Assembly: GCA_028023455.1 (NCBI GenBank)
Contig: JAQFVV010000280.1
Span: 310,001-374,000 of the forward strand
DNA: 64,000 bases
Source of the DNA: Epiperipatus broadwayi
Lineage: Eukaryota; Onychophora; Udeonychophora; Euonychophora; Peripatidae
Direction: 5' to 3'
Made by a program: the position numbers and the translations under genes. This document shows positions 1-14,732 of the stretch, piece by piece. The notes below the pieces were generated by a model, which worked only from the letters and a program-made list of their open reading frames with translations, did no database searches and was not told the origin of the DNA. The number at the start of each line of letters is the position of its first letter. Positions within the stretch are counted from its first letter, which is position 1.

Positions 1-3000
1 GCAGGACAGAAATGGTAACAAAAATGATTACAGTTAAGAATGGTTTGTCCATACAAAACAACAAAAAAAATGCAACTGCAAAAATTCAGAAAATGTTTCT
101 GCATTTCAAATGTACACATTAAATATGTCCATTGTAACATGCAGCATATTGATTTACAACATATATATTACATAACTACCATCCATCCTTTATCAAGTGT
201 GTAAACACTTCCCAAATTACTTGCAATAGTGTTTCTTGGGTATTCTTTTTAAAAACTTTTCTTTAGGAGAAACACTGATGATTTAACTTAATCTAAACTT
301 TGATTATTAAAATCACTTTCATTATTTAAATAACATCTTTTTGGAGGTACAAATAATGTTTAAGAAATCAAACTAATTTTTTTTTATCTTGAATATTTAA
401 AAATTATCATGATAAAACTTTAAAACTAAACTAAGCATTTTAAATTTAAGTATTAAATATAAATAAAATAAGTACTTAAAAATATGTAAATGAAATTATA
501 AATTGTTCAATATACTGACTTGTGGTGGATAAATTCCTTCTCTATACAGATAGAATTACATTTCTCAGAAATTGTCAATGGAAAATACAAAAGAATCATA
601 TAATTTATATTACCATTTATTTAAAGCATTAATGTCAATAATATTGTTTATTTATGTTTTTTTTTACTTTATAATTCAATACATCCATTGACCATCTATG
701 TTATGTGTCTGGTGATCTTAACTAGAGCTTATATTATAGGCATTCTGAAAAATCATGCTATGGCTTATTTTCTAGTTAGATCTTATTTTCAGGGAAACAT
801 GATATTTATGACAAAAAATCTAATTATTGTAATAAGTTATGTGAGCTAGATGACTGCTTTAAAAGTAAATAATTTTTATTACATTATACTAAAAGATTTT
901 AAAATATATTAAATAGTGTTATTATTTATTAAATTATGAAATATTCTAAAATATTTTTTTTAAAGTCATTCTATTTATATTCAAAATTTTAAGAATATAA
1001 AATGTATAGAAATAGATGAATTGTTCACAGAAACATTTAATTTCACTTATATTTTATTGTATCAAAATTCTAGCATTAATCTTATAAGTATTTTCCAACA
1101 AGCAGGGAAAGTTATTTCAAAAAAAAAAAAAAGAAGAAAAGGGGATTAATTAAATTTTCAATACCAGATTTCATAAAAACAATACTGAAATTTTAATGTT
1201 AGCATTAATTTGTCTGCTCAAATAGGAAGAGTTAAACTAGGAATACATTTTTTTTCTATGAATGCATAAAAAATTTAAAAAAATATTTGTGAGAAGATTT
1301 ATATATATTATTATTATTTGAATAAAAAGAAAAACCAATACTTTGTACAATAGTCCAATGTTTGTATATAAATTTTCTTAATTAACATAACTATTTGTCT
1401 TTTATATTGTTGGATACAAGTGTATTAAAGACTTAATTTTAAAAAAAAACCACTGCTTATAAATTTTCATTAATATCTATCTTCAAATTGATAGATTGAC
1501 CCACAATTGCCATGTAATTAAAATAAATTTTTAAAATATTTATCTAAATATTTACTTACATGTTTGAATGTTTCTTGTATGTATGTATTAAAAGAGTAAC
1601 AAAAGATTTTATATCTCTGATGGATTACATGGGTTTAAAAAATTGATCATACTAGTATTAATTTATAAATTTACAATCTTATCTGCTCACTCTTATGTAG
1701 GCAGTATACCCAAAGTTGTATTTAAAATATTTTGATTATAATTCAAATTTTTTATGCATAGTTGTGTTTAAAATATAGCTGCACTTGAAAAAGGTTATAG
1801 TGTTCCTCAGTGCTAAAATAATAGACCTCCTTTACTTTATACATGTTAAGATATTTTGTTTTAAAAACCAAGATTAATGTAAAATTTAACATCAGATATT
1901 TGCAGATGTTTTATATCTATGTTTCATAATAATATTGATTGTTCAATATTTTATAAATAGTACTTAATTAAAAAACTTTATTTAAATGTGTTTTATGCAA
2001 ACTTTATTTTTAACTTAAAAATATATTTTTTTAGAACTGCTGACATCATATTTTAAGAATTGTGTGTGCTTATGTGATGCATTGTAACGATTCCTTGAAA
2101 ATGTTTACTTTTGTAAGTATGTGAACAAGAAAACCAGTTATAGTATTATTAATAACTTATTTGGCTTTTATTGTCTACTTCCAAAACAAATTCGAATTTA
2201 CTTAATGAAAGTATTAAGTTGCAAATGATTCTTTATTAAATTAAAAAATATTTTTAGTTTCATCTTATTTTTTAGAAATAAATGAATACAGCCTATTTGA
2301 ATTTGCATTTTATTTTCATTTTAGTTTTTAGATGGCAGGTGGGTGCTGATCATATAAATTTAGAAATATAGCTCAATTGCAATGCATGTTACATTTCTTC
2401 CATTTTAGAAATATTTTGTTGTTTAGTTATGAAGACCACTTTCACTGGTAAAGTATAAAAGTTAAATAGACTAAAACCTTCCTCAAGAATGATGTTATAG
2501 GTAAAAAAAATCTCATCAAAATTAATGTATATCTTCTTGAGTTTTAAGACAATAGACTAGCTTTATTTTTGGAATATAAAAAGAATGCAGATTTAAAAAT
2601 TCTTATAGAAAGTTGTGAGGTTTTTTTCATAAAAACTTGTAATTTCCAGGATATTTGAGCAATATCAATTTATTTCAGATAAAAATAAAAAAAAACAAGT
2701 ACAACTTATCTTGGAAATAGACATTAAAATTTAAAAATCTTTAAGAATAATTTGGTTGTTAATGTGGAAAATAAGGCTTTAAGATTATCTATTTTGGCAA
2801 CTCTACTAATAATATTTGAAATACTTTATTTAACATGGAATTTTTCAAAGCTATCTTTCAAAAATAATATGAAAAAAAATTAAATTCAAGTTTCAAAATC
2901 AGCACTAATAACTCATTCCAAAAAAAAAATAAAAGAAGAAATACCTTTATTTAAATTATTTTGGAAGTAGAAGATAAAATCAATAAAGTTTAAAAGGAAG

Positions 3001-3802
3001 TATTTTGGATTTTTCATATTAAAAATATGACTTAAGCAAATTAATAAATATAATTCATGCACAATATAGCACATGGCAGATCTTCAATTTAAAATAAGCT
3101 CTATTAATAAATCCTGAAAATAATAAAGGCTATTTTATTTTTACGAAATGATATTACGGATGTTAAAAAAGTAACATTGTGCATATATTGGGCATATTTT
3201 AAGATAAGATAGTATGTGTATATGAAGTGTGTATGTGGGATGAATAAAAAAAACAAGATACATATAAAATATGTAAATAAAAGCACATCCTGTAATATGT
3301 ATAAATTTGAAAAAACTAGCATGGATAAAAAATATCTAATGATTTATCATTGATGAACTAATAAATTTATGGAAAAAGGATAAAGTTTAAATACTCTGTA
3401 GTCAGCATATCAACTTTCTTTGCACTTAATTTTAACTATGCTTAAATTTTATCATATAAAGTCAACATTCTGATTGTTCATCAATGTTCTTCAAGAATTA
3501 GAAGAAAGATGATTTGCTTGACATTGAAAAAAATATAAAATTAAATAATACTATTTAAATGATATTCTATATAGAATTATTAAAGTGAATTTTTGGTACC
3601 GCTTTAGTTGGCTATCTACATTCCATTTTCACTTTTTTTTAAACACAGCTTTGACATCATGAAAGAGTACTGAGATGATTAATTTATCAACTGAAGATTC
3701 TTTGGATTTGTAAAAGGAATTTATCATAATTTATAAATTCAAAATGGAATCTAAAATCTCTTCTTACTTTTCATTGATAGGACTTTTTTTTAAAAAAAAA
3801 AA
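1..3802. other. AT-rich non-coding DNA, no gene seen
   Basis: Long A and T runs, short AT microsatellites and almost no CpG. The only open frame of note (around 3.1-3.3 kb, minus) is low-complexity hydrophobic sequence without family resemblance. I see no exon with credible splice signals and no recognisable transposon. Confidence 0.55.
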
Positions 3803-4098
3803 ACTTTTAGTATTATTTGTCTTCAATTTCTTTTTTAATTTTGAGAAAGTAGGAGAAGGGAAATATGATCAATTCTAAATTTTCAAGATTTCTTTGGATT
3901 TTTCTGAATCTAAAACCTATAATACTTTTTATTGACATGTTTTTTTCTGAACTTTTAGTATTATTTGTCTTTCAATTTTTTCTTTGGTTTTGAGAAAATG
4001 GTAAATGAGATTGAGGGAGGAAGAATATTGTCAATTAGGAGTTTTCAAGGTTATTTTGGATTTTGCATTGTAATACTATCTAATATTGACTTACAAAA
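3803..4098 (+). repeat. Diverged tandem duplication, ~148-bp unit
   Basis: The block starting CTTTTAGTATTATTTGTCTT recurs 148 bp later, and landmarks follow in the same order in both copies (TTTTGAGAAA, TCAATT, TTTTCAAG, TTTGGATTTT, AATACT). The copies differ by many substitutions and small indels, so the duplication is old. No coding content. Confidence 0.6.
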
Positions 4099-4099
4099 T

Positions 4100-5290
4100 T
4101 AATTAATGTAGAATTTCAAATAAAGTCTTTTGATTAGTAATTGACAATTTGTTTTGAATTTTTCTATGTTTTATTTGTATGTAAAAAAAATTAATTTCTT
4201 CCCTCTTATTGGCTTTTTAAAAAATGTGATCTAAGGTGTGAAATTATAAATTTTATTGTCAACTTTGATGAAAACAATAATTGTCAGGTACATTCAATAC
4301 AAGTACAAATCAAATCAAATAATTCAAATAAAAGTGAACTGGCTGGTTGTGAAACATCAACAATAAAATAAAAAAATATTTAAAATCAAAGATTTTTTAT
4401 TTCTTTGGATTCCCACAGGCTGCCCAATAGTTATTTATTTTCTGACTTGGCAAAAGTCCATAAATAAAAAGCATCATTTCGAACCAAATAATTTATTGGC
4501 GGTATGCATGGACAATGCAAAATTACTCCAAATTTTCCCTTTTCTTTTCTTCTCATAGATGTCCTGAAGTTATCTCTAAATAAAGAACATAAGGAGATTT
4601 TTTTAATTTAAAAACTAAAAAATAATATTACAATAATTTAAATGAATACCTCCAAGTCTAATGTTTCCAGTTGCTCTTCAAATAAAAAATATTTTGAACA
4701 ATAAGGTTAATGAAGAACACAAATTTATTTTAAATTAATTTTTAACAAGCTAAATATATATATATAGTTGCATTGGCATTGATATTATTGTGAATATTGT
4801 AAATAAAGTACTATTTTTATTTGTGTAATTAGTGCCAGCAGTTTAGACAGTTTCCTCCCAGAAATAATTCCCTCTAGAAACATGTATTTAAAAGCACGAA
4901 TATTTTTTATGCAAATGAGATATAAAAAAACTTTCAAAGTTTTACAAGAGTTGGCACAGCAGTGGCTATGAAGAGGAACAAAGCATTATTGAAAATTAAT
5001 GGTTTTTCTCATAAAGGAGAGAAATGTGTGCTTAGAAAATATAACCTAAATGGATTAAATGAAGTCATATGAATGTATAGTGCCAATGGAAATTAAGTGC
5101 TCATTATTAATGAACTGTTAATAATAGTAGTGAGTGAAGAAATATAGTTGATTTGCTCTGCTTGTAGTTATCCCCAAATTATTATAGGGAAAACAGTTAT
5201 TTTGGTAATATATATATATATTATTACTAATAATTCAGCTTAAGAATAAATTTTCTAAAATAGATAAGTTGTTTGTTTATTTTATTTTAA
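4100..5290. other. AT-rich non-coding DNA
   Basis: Nothing recognisable apart from short (AT)n runs near 4,755 and 5,210. It ends where the gypsy remnant begins. Confidence 0.5.
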
Positions 5291-5399
5291 AATTATACTA
5301 ATGCAGCTGGATGGAGACCCTTTGTGAATGTAGCAATTGACAACAGAGGAAGTAATTATTGGCTTGATGGTGCAAAGTAATTTGAACAAAGAAAAAGAT

Positions 5400-6048
5400 G
5401 GCATTACTCAGTCAAACTTTATGTGGAACATTTAAAACACTATATGAGGCTGTCAAAGATAGATGATAAGATGAAAGTTTTCACATTAATAGCAAAACAA
5501 TTGTGTGATCCTAGGATTCCAGAAGATGTACCCTATAGTGAACTAAAGCAAAATCTAAACACTTATTTTCAACAAGCAGAAACTAAGAAAGTGGCATATT
5601 TACAATTTCAAATGCAGTGGCAATTTTCTCAAGAGAGCTATCAGGATTATAATCTAGCTTTAAAAACTTTGGAAAAATATTGTGAATTTACATTAACATC
5701 TTGAAGACATACTCCTAGACCGATTGCTTTATGATATGAGGGAACATAATCTTTGAAAAACTTGTTTAGCAAAGCTGATTTGATATTTAAAGCAGCCATT
5801 GTAAAGTGTATAGCACATAATGTCATGTTGAAAAATACTTCAGAGTTTAAAACTGTCTCTGAAGGGGAAAGAAATCTGATAACTGTCAATAAAGCTATAG
5901 TAGAAAAATCACCTAAGAACTCTGCAAGTAATAAGCCCACATGTTATTGTTGGGATAGGATCGATCACATGAAGTTATGCCAATTTAAAAATGAAAAATG
6001 TAAAATATGTGATGTTAAAGGTTACTTAGCTCAGGTGTGTAAATAAAA
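5400..6048 (+). pseudogene. Gypsy gag with zinc knuckles (broken)
   Basis: An open stretch at 5,423-5,704 resembles the gypsy capsid region: an HLKHYM segment near the N-terminus, a helical middle with FSQESYQDYNLAL, and a CEF near its end. After a frame change, 5,753-6,046 carries two cysteine-rich knuckles (CYCWDRIDH, then CKICDVKGYLAQVCK), which in the family bind RNA. Stops after 5,704 and before 5,753 separate the parts. Gag would form the retrotransposon particle; here it is interrupted and cannot be made whole. Confidence 0.7.
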
Positions 6049-6072
6049 GTAAGATAACATAGAAAATAAGCT

Positions 6073-6375
6073 ATGCCCCCAGACTTTAAATTGAGGAGAA
6101 GAGGTGAATGTAGTAGCATGGAGTTAAAGACATTAAAAACTCAACCCATAATTTTAAAATTTATAATGGAAGTTGACAGTGAAGCTGGATTATCCATTAT
6201 GTCATTAAAAGAATGGAATAGAATTAGATTTGCATCTAAGGAGAAGTTAAAATTGGAAAGGACAAATGTAGTCACCACAGATGTAAATGGTAATAGAATG
6301 TACATCTATGGAAAAGTTTGTGTTCCAGTGGATGTAAATAATAAAATTAAAAGATTTCATCTGTTTGTGGTATAA
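6073..6375 (+). pseudogene. Gypsy aspartic protease (broken)
   Basis: A 100-codon open stretch contains MEVDSEAGLSIMS, which aligns with the active-site segment of retropepsins (normally D-S/T-G-A). The glycine after D-S is replaced by glutamate, so the catalytic loop is disrupted. The following hydrophobic and basic segments fit a protease-to-RT linker. It directly follows the zinc knuckles, as expected in this lineage. Confidence 0.65.
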
Positions 6376-6639
6376 AGAAATATAATTTCTGTCCTTGGAT
6401 AAGATTGGTTCAAACCACTAGGAATATGTTTAAAAATAATCACTAAAGTAAAATTAGAAATGGGAGTTAGAAATAGATTTCCTAAGTTATTTAAACTGGA
6501 AGTAGGTAAGTTATGAGTGCATCCTAGTAATATTGAACTGTCAAGAGAAGCATAGCAATGGTGTTTAAACCATACAAAGTCTCCTATGCACTTAAGCCAA
6601 AGATGAAATAAAAAATAGAAGAGATGGTGAAAAAAGTAA

Positions 6640-7640
6640 GTGCTGATGCCAGTTGAAGACCCAACATGGGCTGCCCCTGTTGTTGATTTAATGAAATAGC
6701 AACATGGACTGCCCCTATTGTTGTTTTAATTAAACCAGATGGAATGATTTGTTTATATAGAGATTACCAGGTCATGGATAACAATTGAACTAATAAAGAT
6801 ATGTATCCTGTTCCAAAGTTGTTGGGTGATGAGTTGGCATCATTATAGAGAGCCACAATCTTTGAAAAAATTGATTTAAAATCAGAATTTTATCAAATCC
6901 CAGTTATTGAACATACAGCTGAGTTGTTGACATTGAGTACTCATGTTGTATTGTTCAAGTGCAACAAATTACCTTACAGAATCGCAGTAGCTCTGAATAT
7001 ATTCCAAGATAAAATGGATATGCTACTGCAGAACATCAGAGTTATTCCATATCTAAATATTTTTATTACAGTCCAGTCTAAAGAAGAACTGAAAAAATGT
7101 GTTATGGAGATATACTCTAAATTAAATAATGTATGAGCAAAACTAAATGCTTCCAAATGTACTTCGACAACCCTCACAATAACTTTTGTAGGGCATGTGA
7201 TAAATAAAGATGGAAAATATCTAAACCTGCAAAAGGTAAAGAAGTGCCCTGATTGCAAATCTAAGCAAATCTTCCAAAGAAAGTGGTTAGAAACAAAGAA
7301 GCCATGGGAGCATGTTCTAATTCTGGCCAATAAATGGATAACAAATTCTGATAGTTGTAGATTTTTATTCAAATTGTACTGAATATAAACATAATAAAAT
7401 CTGCAAACATGGAGAATACCATAAAGGTGTTACAAGAAGTTTTTGCTACACATGGTTATCCCAAGATTTTAGTGTTGGATAATGGGACAAGTGTTTAATT
7501 CTGAAAGATTTACAGACTATGTGAAATATAGAGGGATATAATATGTATTTACCCCATTGTATCACCCTGCTTCAACCAACTTGCTGAAAAAGTAGTTCAG
7601 TGTTTGAAAATAGCCTTAAAGACAATTAAGATAACTGATT
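6640..7640 (+). pseudogene. Gypsy reverse transcriptase and integrase remnants
   Basis: RT motifs are scattered over three frames. The LPYRIA...IFQDKMD segment (about 6,965-7,015) matches the gypsy 'LPFG..sAP..FQ..M' block. The following YLN..IT sits where the family has the YxDD catalytic box, so both aspartates are gone. At 7,290-7,330 the KKPWEHV segment matches the start of the integrase core. At about 7,440-7,600 LQEV, ATHGYPK and LVLDNGTS match the second integrase acidic motif (S/L-DNG). Many stops; inactive. Confidence 0.65.
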
Positions 7641-7929
7641 TAAAAGATGCCCTAGTATTTCAATATGATCATATTTTATTATGTCATGTCATCTATTGAA
7701 TTTAAGCCAAACATAAATGAATCCAGTAGCCATCTTTGAACTTTGCTAATATCTTCCAAGCAAAAATATCCATGAAATGAATCATTTAATTATTGTAAAT
7801 GCTTTAGATTTGCCTATATAATTAGAAAAATAGGTTGAAGATAAGAGTGGGCTGCTCTAATCTTTATAAAGTCGAATTTTGTGTTTAGATTTGTAAAGGT
7901 CTCTCTTGTAATAAATTAAGCACTCAAGG

Positions 7930-9689
<1,760 letters not shown>

Positions 9690-10748
9690 GTTTACATAAT
9701 CATTGCAAAACATTTCTAGAACATTTTTTTTGGCTTTTCTTTCTTTGGAGTTGAAATGTTCATATTCATTTACAAATGGCTGTTATAATATGTACGAATA
9801 AACAAATTATTTAAGAAAATGTTGGCAATTTAGAACTATTTGCAACCTATATTATGATACCAAACGACAAGATTAATTTAATAACATATCCAACTCTAAT
9901 GTATCTTTCTGTTCTATTTTCTACTTTTTCTTGATGTAATTTAGTGATGGATAGTTAATTATAAATACACTCGTAGTTCAGAGTGTAACAGTAAATAGTT
10001 GATAGAATATTTTCTCATTTCATGATCCTTCTTAAAAATTTGTTGGAGAAGTGAGATTATTTCTTTTGATAATATATATTAATATAGAAAAGATGTGAAT
10101 TGATTCCAAAGAGTTATATTTGCAATGTATAAGTTTAAAATCAGTATTCATCAATAATACCATAACTATAAATGTGCTTAAGCTACTGATTTCTTTTTTT
10201 TACTTTTAGCTATCAATAATTTTTCATTTTATACTTGTTCAAAATTACTGATCAAAACAATCAGATACTTGTTTTTTTTTAATACATATTACATTAAATT
10301 TCAAACACAATAATTTGGTATAATCAAGATAATTAGTCTTAAACTCAAATTCTATTTACAAAAACAAGTTTACAAATATTAGAAAATAAATAAAACATCA
10401 ATGTGATATTCTCAATCACAAATAAATTCATGCTCTTCATTTTAAAATATTAAAATGAAAAAATGTAAAAATTTAAAAGAAAATTTGCTACAGTGTCATT
10501 TTTTGGATACCATTTTTTAATTATCTTTATTATCATCAAATGAGATTAAATATCTTCATTATATTTATATTGAGATGGTTATGTGTTTCATGCCATACAA
10601 CCACAGAATAGTATACACACTTATATATATATCAAGTTGAAAGGAAAAGTAGAAATAAACACAAACAAAAAATATTTATAGATATTTTTTATATTACCCT
10701 GGATTAACAGTTAAAGATTAAATAATTTGGAATTTAATATATATATAT
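9690..10748. other. AT-rich non-coding DNA
   Basis: No gene or element recognised. It ends in an (AT)n run that abuts the first ribozyme array. Confidence 0.5.
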
Positions 10749-10888
10749 GAAAAACAAAAAAACACAAGTTAAAAAACTTGCTAATGCTTGGATTTATGAT
10801 AACAGATGGCGTTCTACCAAAAACACCATCAAGCATAGTTTTCTGTTTACATAAACATCAGAGCGAGCATTCACTATCTCTAACTTTA

Positions 10889-10945
10889 ATTCCACTTTCA
10901 GATCATGATTTCAAGCTATTTGCTATTGTCAGCGAAAGACAATAA
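10889..10945 (-). ncRNA. Degenerate hammerhead ribozyme (family 1, unit 1)
   Basis: Same position as the ribozymes in the other two units, but the core box reads CTGACAA instead of CTGANGA and outer helix I is weakened. GAAA and the ATC cleavage triplet remain. Probably inactive. Confidence 0.6.
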
Positions 10946-11296
10946 TAAGAAACTAGATCTAAACACAAACTCTGAGCATTTATGAAACAGTTTCTATTCA
11001 GCTTGCAAGTGTGAATCTTTTAGACATGTTAATGTCTTCAAACTCAGCATAGCAAGCCAGATAGCTACATGGGTCTGATCTCAGTTCAGCATCACCACAT
11101 AGTAGAAGCCTCTGCAATATACATCATTGCAAGAAAGACCTCAAAGGTACATTTATGAAAAACAAAAAAACACAAGTTAAAAAACTTGCTAACGCTTGTA
11201 TTTATGATAACAGATGGCGTTCTACCAAAAACACCGTCAAGCGTAGTTTTCTGTTTACATAAACGTCAGAGCGAGCATTCACTATCTCTAACTTTA

Positions 11297-11354
11297 ATTC
11301 CACTTTCAGATCATTATTTCAAGTTATTTGCTATCATCAGTGAAAGACAGGAAT
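11297..11354 (-). ncRNA. Hammerhead ribozyme, type I (family 1, unit 2)
   Basis: Minus strand. Helix I has an outer 5-bp part (ATTCC with GGAAT) and an inner 6-bp part (CTTTCA with TGAAAG). The CTGATGA box is intact at 11,340-11,334, GAAA is intact, and the predicted cut is after the ATC triplet. Helix II (AGC...ACT) and helix III (ATAATGAT) each carry a mismatch, so activity may be reduced. It gives the best view of the outer helix I for this family. Confidence 0.7.
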
Positions 11355-11663
11355 AAGAAACTAGATCTAAACACAAACTCTGAACATTTATGAAACAGTT
11401 TCTATTCAGCTTGCAAGCATGAATCTTTTAGACACGTTAATGTCTTCAAACTCATAAATGTACCTTTGAGGTCTTTCTTGCAATGATGTATATTGCAGAG
11501 GCTTCTACTATGTGGTGATGCTGAACTGAGATCAGACCCATGTAGCTATCTGACTTGCTATGCTGAGTTTGAAGACATTAATGTGTCTAAAAGATTCACG
11601 CTTGCAAGCTGAATAGAAACTGTTTCATAAATGCTCAGAGTTTGTGTTTAGATCTAGTTTCTT

Positions 11664-11721
11664 ACTCCTGTCTTTCACTGATGATAGCAAATAGCTTGAA
11701 ATCATGATCTGAAAGTGGAAT
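11664..11721 (+). ncRNA. Hammerhead ribozyme, type I (family 1, inverted unit)
   Basis: Inner helix I pairs CTTTCA (11,672-11,677) with TGAAAG (11,710-11,715). The core box CTGATGA is at 11,678-11,684. Helix II is AGC-AAATA-GCT with a T/T mismatch at its base. GAAA is at 11,698-11,701. Helix III is three pairs closed by a 2-nt loop (ATC-AT-GAT). Predicted cleavage follows C11709. Outer helix I (TCC with GGA) is shortened by one C compared with unit 2. Hammerheads with such short helix III are known to work best as dimers, which fits the tandem arrangement. Confidence 0.8.
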
Positions 11722-11812
11722 TAAAGTTAGAGATAGTGAATGCTCGCTCTGACGTTTATGTAAACAGAAAACTACGCTTGACGGTGTTTTTGGTAGAACG
11801 CCATCTGTTATC

Positions 11813-12834
11813 ATATATATATATATTAAACATTTAAAAAGGTCTAATATGTTATTCTGATTTTGAAATTATACAATAGATATACTGGTAATTATAAAAT
11901 TTCATTATCTATTTTGATTAGCAAATTTTTTTAATTATTGTATAATATATTTTGGTATAAATTCCACAAAGTTGTTTTTCAAAGGATTAAGGTAGAATAA
12001 AAAGAGTCATTAACTTTTTTCAATCATGATAAAGAAAATTTATTTTTAATTACTGTATTTTTTTATCCTGACTATAAAAAGATTGGAAAAAAGATTATGA
12101 TAGTTTTACAGATTCTGACAGGTAACAATGAAGTTATAACTGAAGGTAAGAGACAATGCAAGTTTAACTGCTTTTACTAATTCATAAAGATACAATTTGG
12201 ATTCACACAGAAGCAAAGACCTGCTTTTTTGTGTTCTCCATTAGCCCATATATATTGTATACTAGCTGGTATCCCTGAAATCTATCAAATTCTAGATCAA
12301 ATCGCACTGACTGTATATATATATGACAGCAGTTATCTGGATTATACCTTTCTTAAAAATGACAATAAGCTTGTTTACTGTTTAGAAGTGACCACATTAC
12401 CCAGATAATCACCAGTTTGCTGAAAAATTAGTTTATGTGTATACTGTTTTATCTATATGCAGAGAAGCATAGATAAAGATACTGTGTCATATATGTATAT
12501 AAAGTATGACTGGTGAGTTATTTTAAATAATTTTTTAAAAATAACATTTATAATTGTTTAAATTACATTTTTAAAAGTAAATAATTTTATTCAACAAAAA
12601 AGTAAGATGTGTTCCACTTTATTTATTGAATAAAACTCTTTAGTGAAAATGATTATTAAAATTTCTAATTTAAAACAAATAAATATTTTTTGCTTGAATT
12701 ATAAGTGAGTATTTTTATGAGATTTATAATTAATCAAGAACCTGTAAAAAAAGAAAATTTTTATGAAGGAATAAATATTCTTTAAAGAAAACTTTTATTT
12801 ACCATAAAGAGGAGGATAATTAATAACTTTAATT
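11813..12834. other. AT-rich non-coding DNA
   Basis: No gene recognised. A short, less AT-rich patch at 12,190-12,480 shows no clear family. Confidence 0.45.
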
Positions 12835-13960
12835 CATATCATCTATTTTTATATATACACACATCACACATGTGCATTTTATGTATCATTAAAATGTGAT
12901 GGCTTATTTCTTTATTCTTATATGATAATTCCCATATGTTATGCACATCTATGTGCTTGTATAGATGTGTGTCAGGTAAACACATGTTAAAATTAATATT
13001 TTTATTTTTATATGTGAAATATATATTTAATAAGTTTATTTTGACAAATTAAAATATATAATAGAAACATCAGGGGGCATACATATTTCCATGTGTACAC
13101 ACATATATTTTAAATCAGTCATTAATTATATATAAAAAATGAATTTTATTTATAGATTTATAACAACTCAAATATGTTCATAAATTGTTATACCACATTG
13201 TGTGCTTAAATATATGTTTTATGTGTTGACATATTTGTAAATCACAATGTGATAGGTTTTTATTAATATATGACAATTCAAATATGTTCATTTTATATTA
13301 TACAGGCACATCTATGTGATGATATATATATATATATGTGTTTTATGTAAATCTATTAAATTATATATGTAAATTACAATGTAATAGTTCTTTTTGGCAT
13401 TAATCAAAATCAGAAGCCTTAATTTATATGTATAGTCATATTCTGCAGATCTTAATTTCATTTTTGTTGTTAATAAATTGATATTTCATTGTTAGTTATT
13501 TCAATGAATTTACTCAATCCTAAATAGTTTTTAGAATATTATGATTAGGATCTCTTGCCCACACAAATTTTATTTAGTTTAGTATTTATTAGAAATTAAA
13601 TTTATAGTTGGTCATTACATTAAAGGTTCTAAGTGGCCAGAGCATTGATGATGATCAGCATGTTTAGTATCCCAGCTTTCTTGTTTTTATTATATATTCT
13701 GATGGATTAGCACTTAAGTTTGTATATCAAAATTAATGTTTAAATAATCTGACCCAATCTGGCAAGGACTAAATAATAATCCTGATCTATATTAGACCCA
13801 TTTCAAATCCAATCACAAGATTGACTGGAGATTTATTTTTATTGTGGATCATTGATGATGATGAATGATTATTATTTTTGTATAATGCTGGTAAACTTAT
13901 AGTTAGTTCTATGCTGCTCTCTTAGATCTCTTATGCTTATTATCATTCATTTTGTTTATT
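12835..13960 (+). repeat. Direct duplication, copy 1 (~1.1 kb)
   Basis: The sequence recurs in the same order at 14,085-14,560 and, after an inserted array, at 16,158-16,520. Shared landmarks include GTAAATCACAATGTGATAG, TTAATTTCATTTTT and TGGCCAGAG.ATTGATGATG. It is non-coding, with many short palindromic AT tracts. Copy 1 is uninterrupted and serves as the empty-site reference for the insertion in copy 2. Confidence 0.65.
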
Positions 13961-14084
13961 TGAAGATGATGGTTTCCTAGCTCATAATTCAACCCTAATT
14001 TGCTGTACTGTTGCAAATGGCTACCCAAAGGGAGGACATTGTAATCTCATATTCTGTCTTATTAACCCCTATTTTCTATTCCAT
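13961..14084 (+). other. Spacer between the duplicated blocks
   Basis: Short unique stretch, somewhat less AT-rich, with no coding signal. Confidence 0.4.
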
Positions 14085-14732
14085 TACAAATATATATGTG
14101 AAAATTAATCATATTTTTTATTATTATATAACAATTCATATGTGAAAATATATGTTTAATAAGTTTATTATTTTGATAAATTAAATATGATATAATTGTC
14201 AATGTGTGCATACATTTCCATGCACACATATATGTTAAATCAATCATTAATTATTACAAAAATAAATTTATTTATAGGTTTATGACAATTTAAATGTGTT
14301 CATAAATTATTGTATGACATGTCAGTGTGCTGATATATATGTATATGTGTTTTTTGTAAATCACAATGTGATAGCTAATTGTATTGATCAATGTCAGAGG
14401 GTTTAATTTATATGTATAGCTGTATTATGCAGACCTTAATTTCATTTTTATTGTTACTAATACATTGATATTTCATTGCTAAGATTATTTAAGTGAATTT
14501 AATTAATCCTATAATAGACTTAAAACATGATATATTTGGATTATATCTCTTGCTCACAGTAAGAGTTATAGAGCTTTTATTCCTGAGCTATATTCATGCA
14601 CAATGCTCTGTTATATAAAAGGGGTTTATATTCAGTGTTTATGGGCATCCAGTTGATGATGATCCTAGATTGGTAAAAAGGGAATATTCTTTAAAGTCTG
14701 TGCACTACATTTTGTTTAGTTTAGTATTTATT
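14085..14732 (+). repeat. Direct duplication, copy 2, left part
   Basis: Matches 13,000-13,590. It has an extra ~145 bp (about 14,560-14,705) absent from copy 1. It ends with TTTAGTATTTATT at 14,720-14,732, the left target-site duplication of the following array. Confidence 0.6.

Larger units (their letters stand above)
5300..7760 (+). mobile_element. Degenerate Ty3/gypsy LTR retrotransposon (internal region)
   Basis: Gag, zinc knuckles, aspartic protease, reverse transcriptase and integrase remnants follow each other in the normal Ty3/gypsy order on the plus strand, broken by stops and frameshifts. The sequence passes within a few dozen bases from the end of the RT-like block (about 7,235) to integrase-like sequence (about 7,240-7,330), so RNase H and most of the integrase N-terminus are deleted. 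No LTRs were recognised on either side. The gag and knuckle pattern resembles the K02A2.6-type gypsy lineage of invertebrates and fishes. Dead copy. Confidence 0.8.
10749..11812. repeat. Hammerhead ribozyme repeat array, family 1 (two units plus inverted unit)
   Basis: Unit 1 (10,749-11,156, 408 bp) is followed head-to-tail by a truncated unit 2 (11,157-11,452). Then comes a unit in inverted orientation (11,453-11,812). The palindrome centre is at about 11,453, where CTC meets ATAAATGTACC. Each unit carries a hammerhead ribozyme motif, on the minus strand in units 1 and 2 and on the plus strand in the inverted unit. Both outer ends run into (AT)n, so a target-site duplication cannot be read. 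The architecture matches metazoan retrozyme-like repeats except for the inversion. Confidence 0.75.

Noticed and set aside
241-300. CTGATGA near the window start
   Set aside because: No helix II, GAAA or helix I partner nearby; a chance heptamer.
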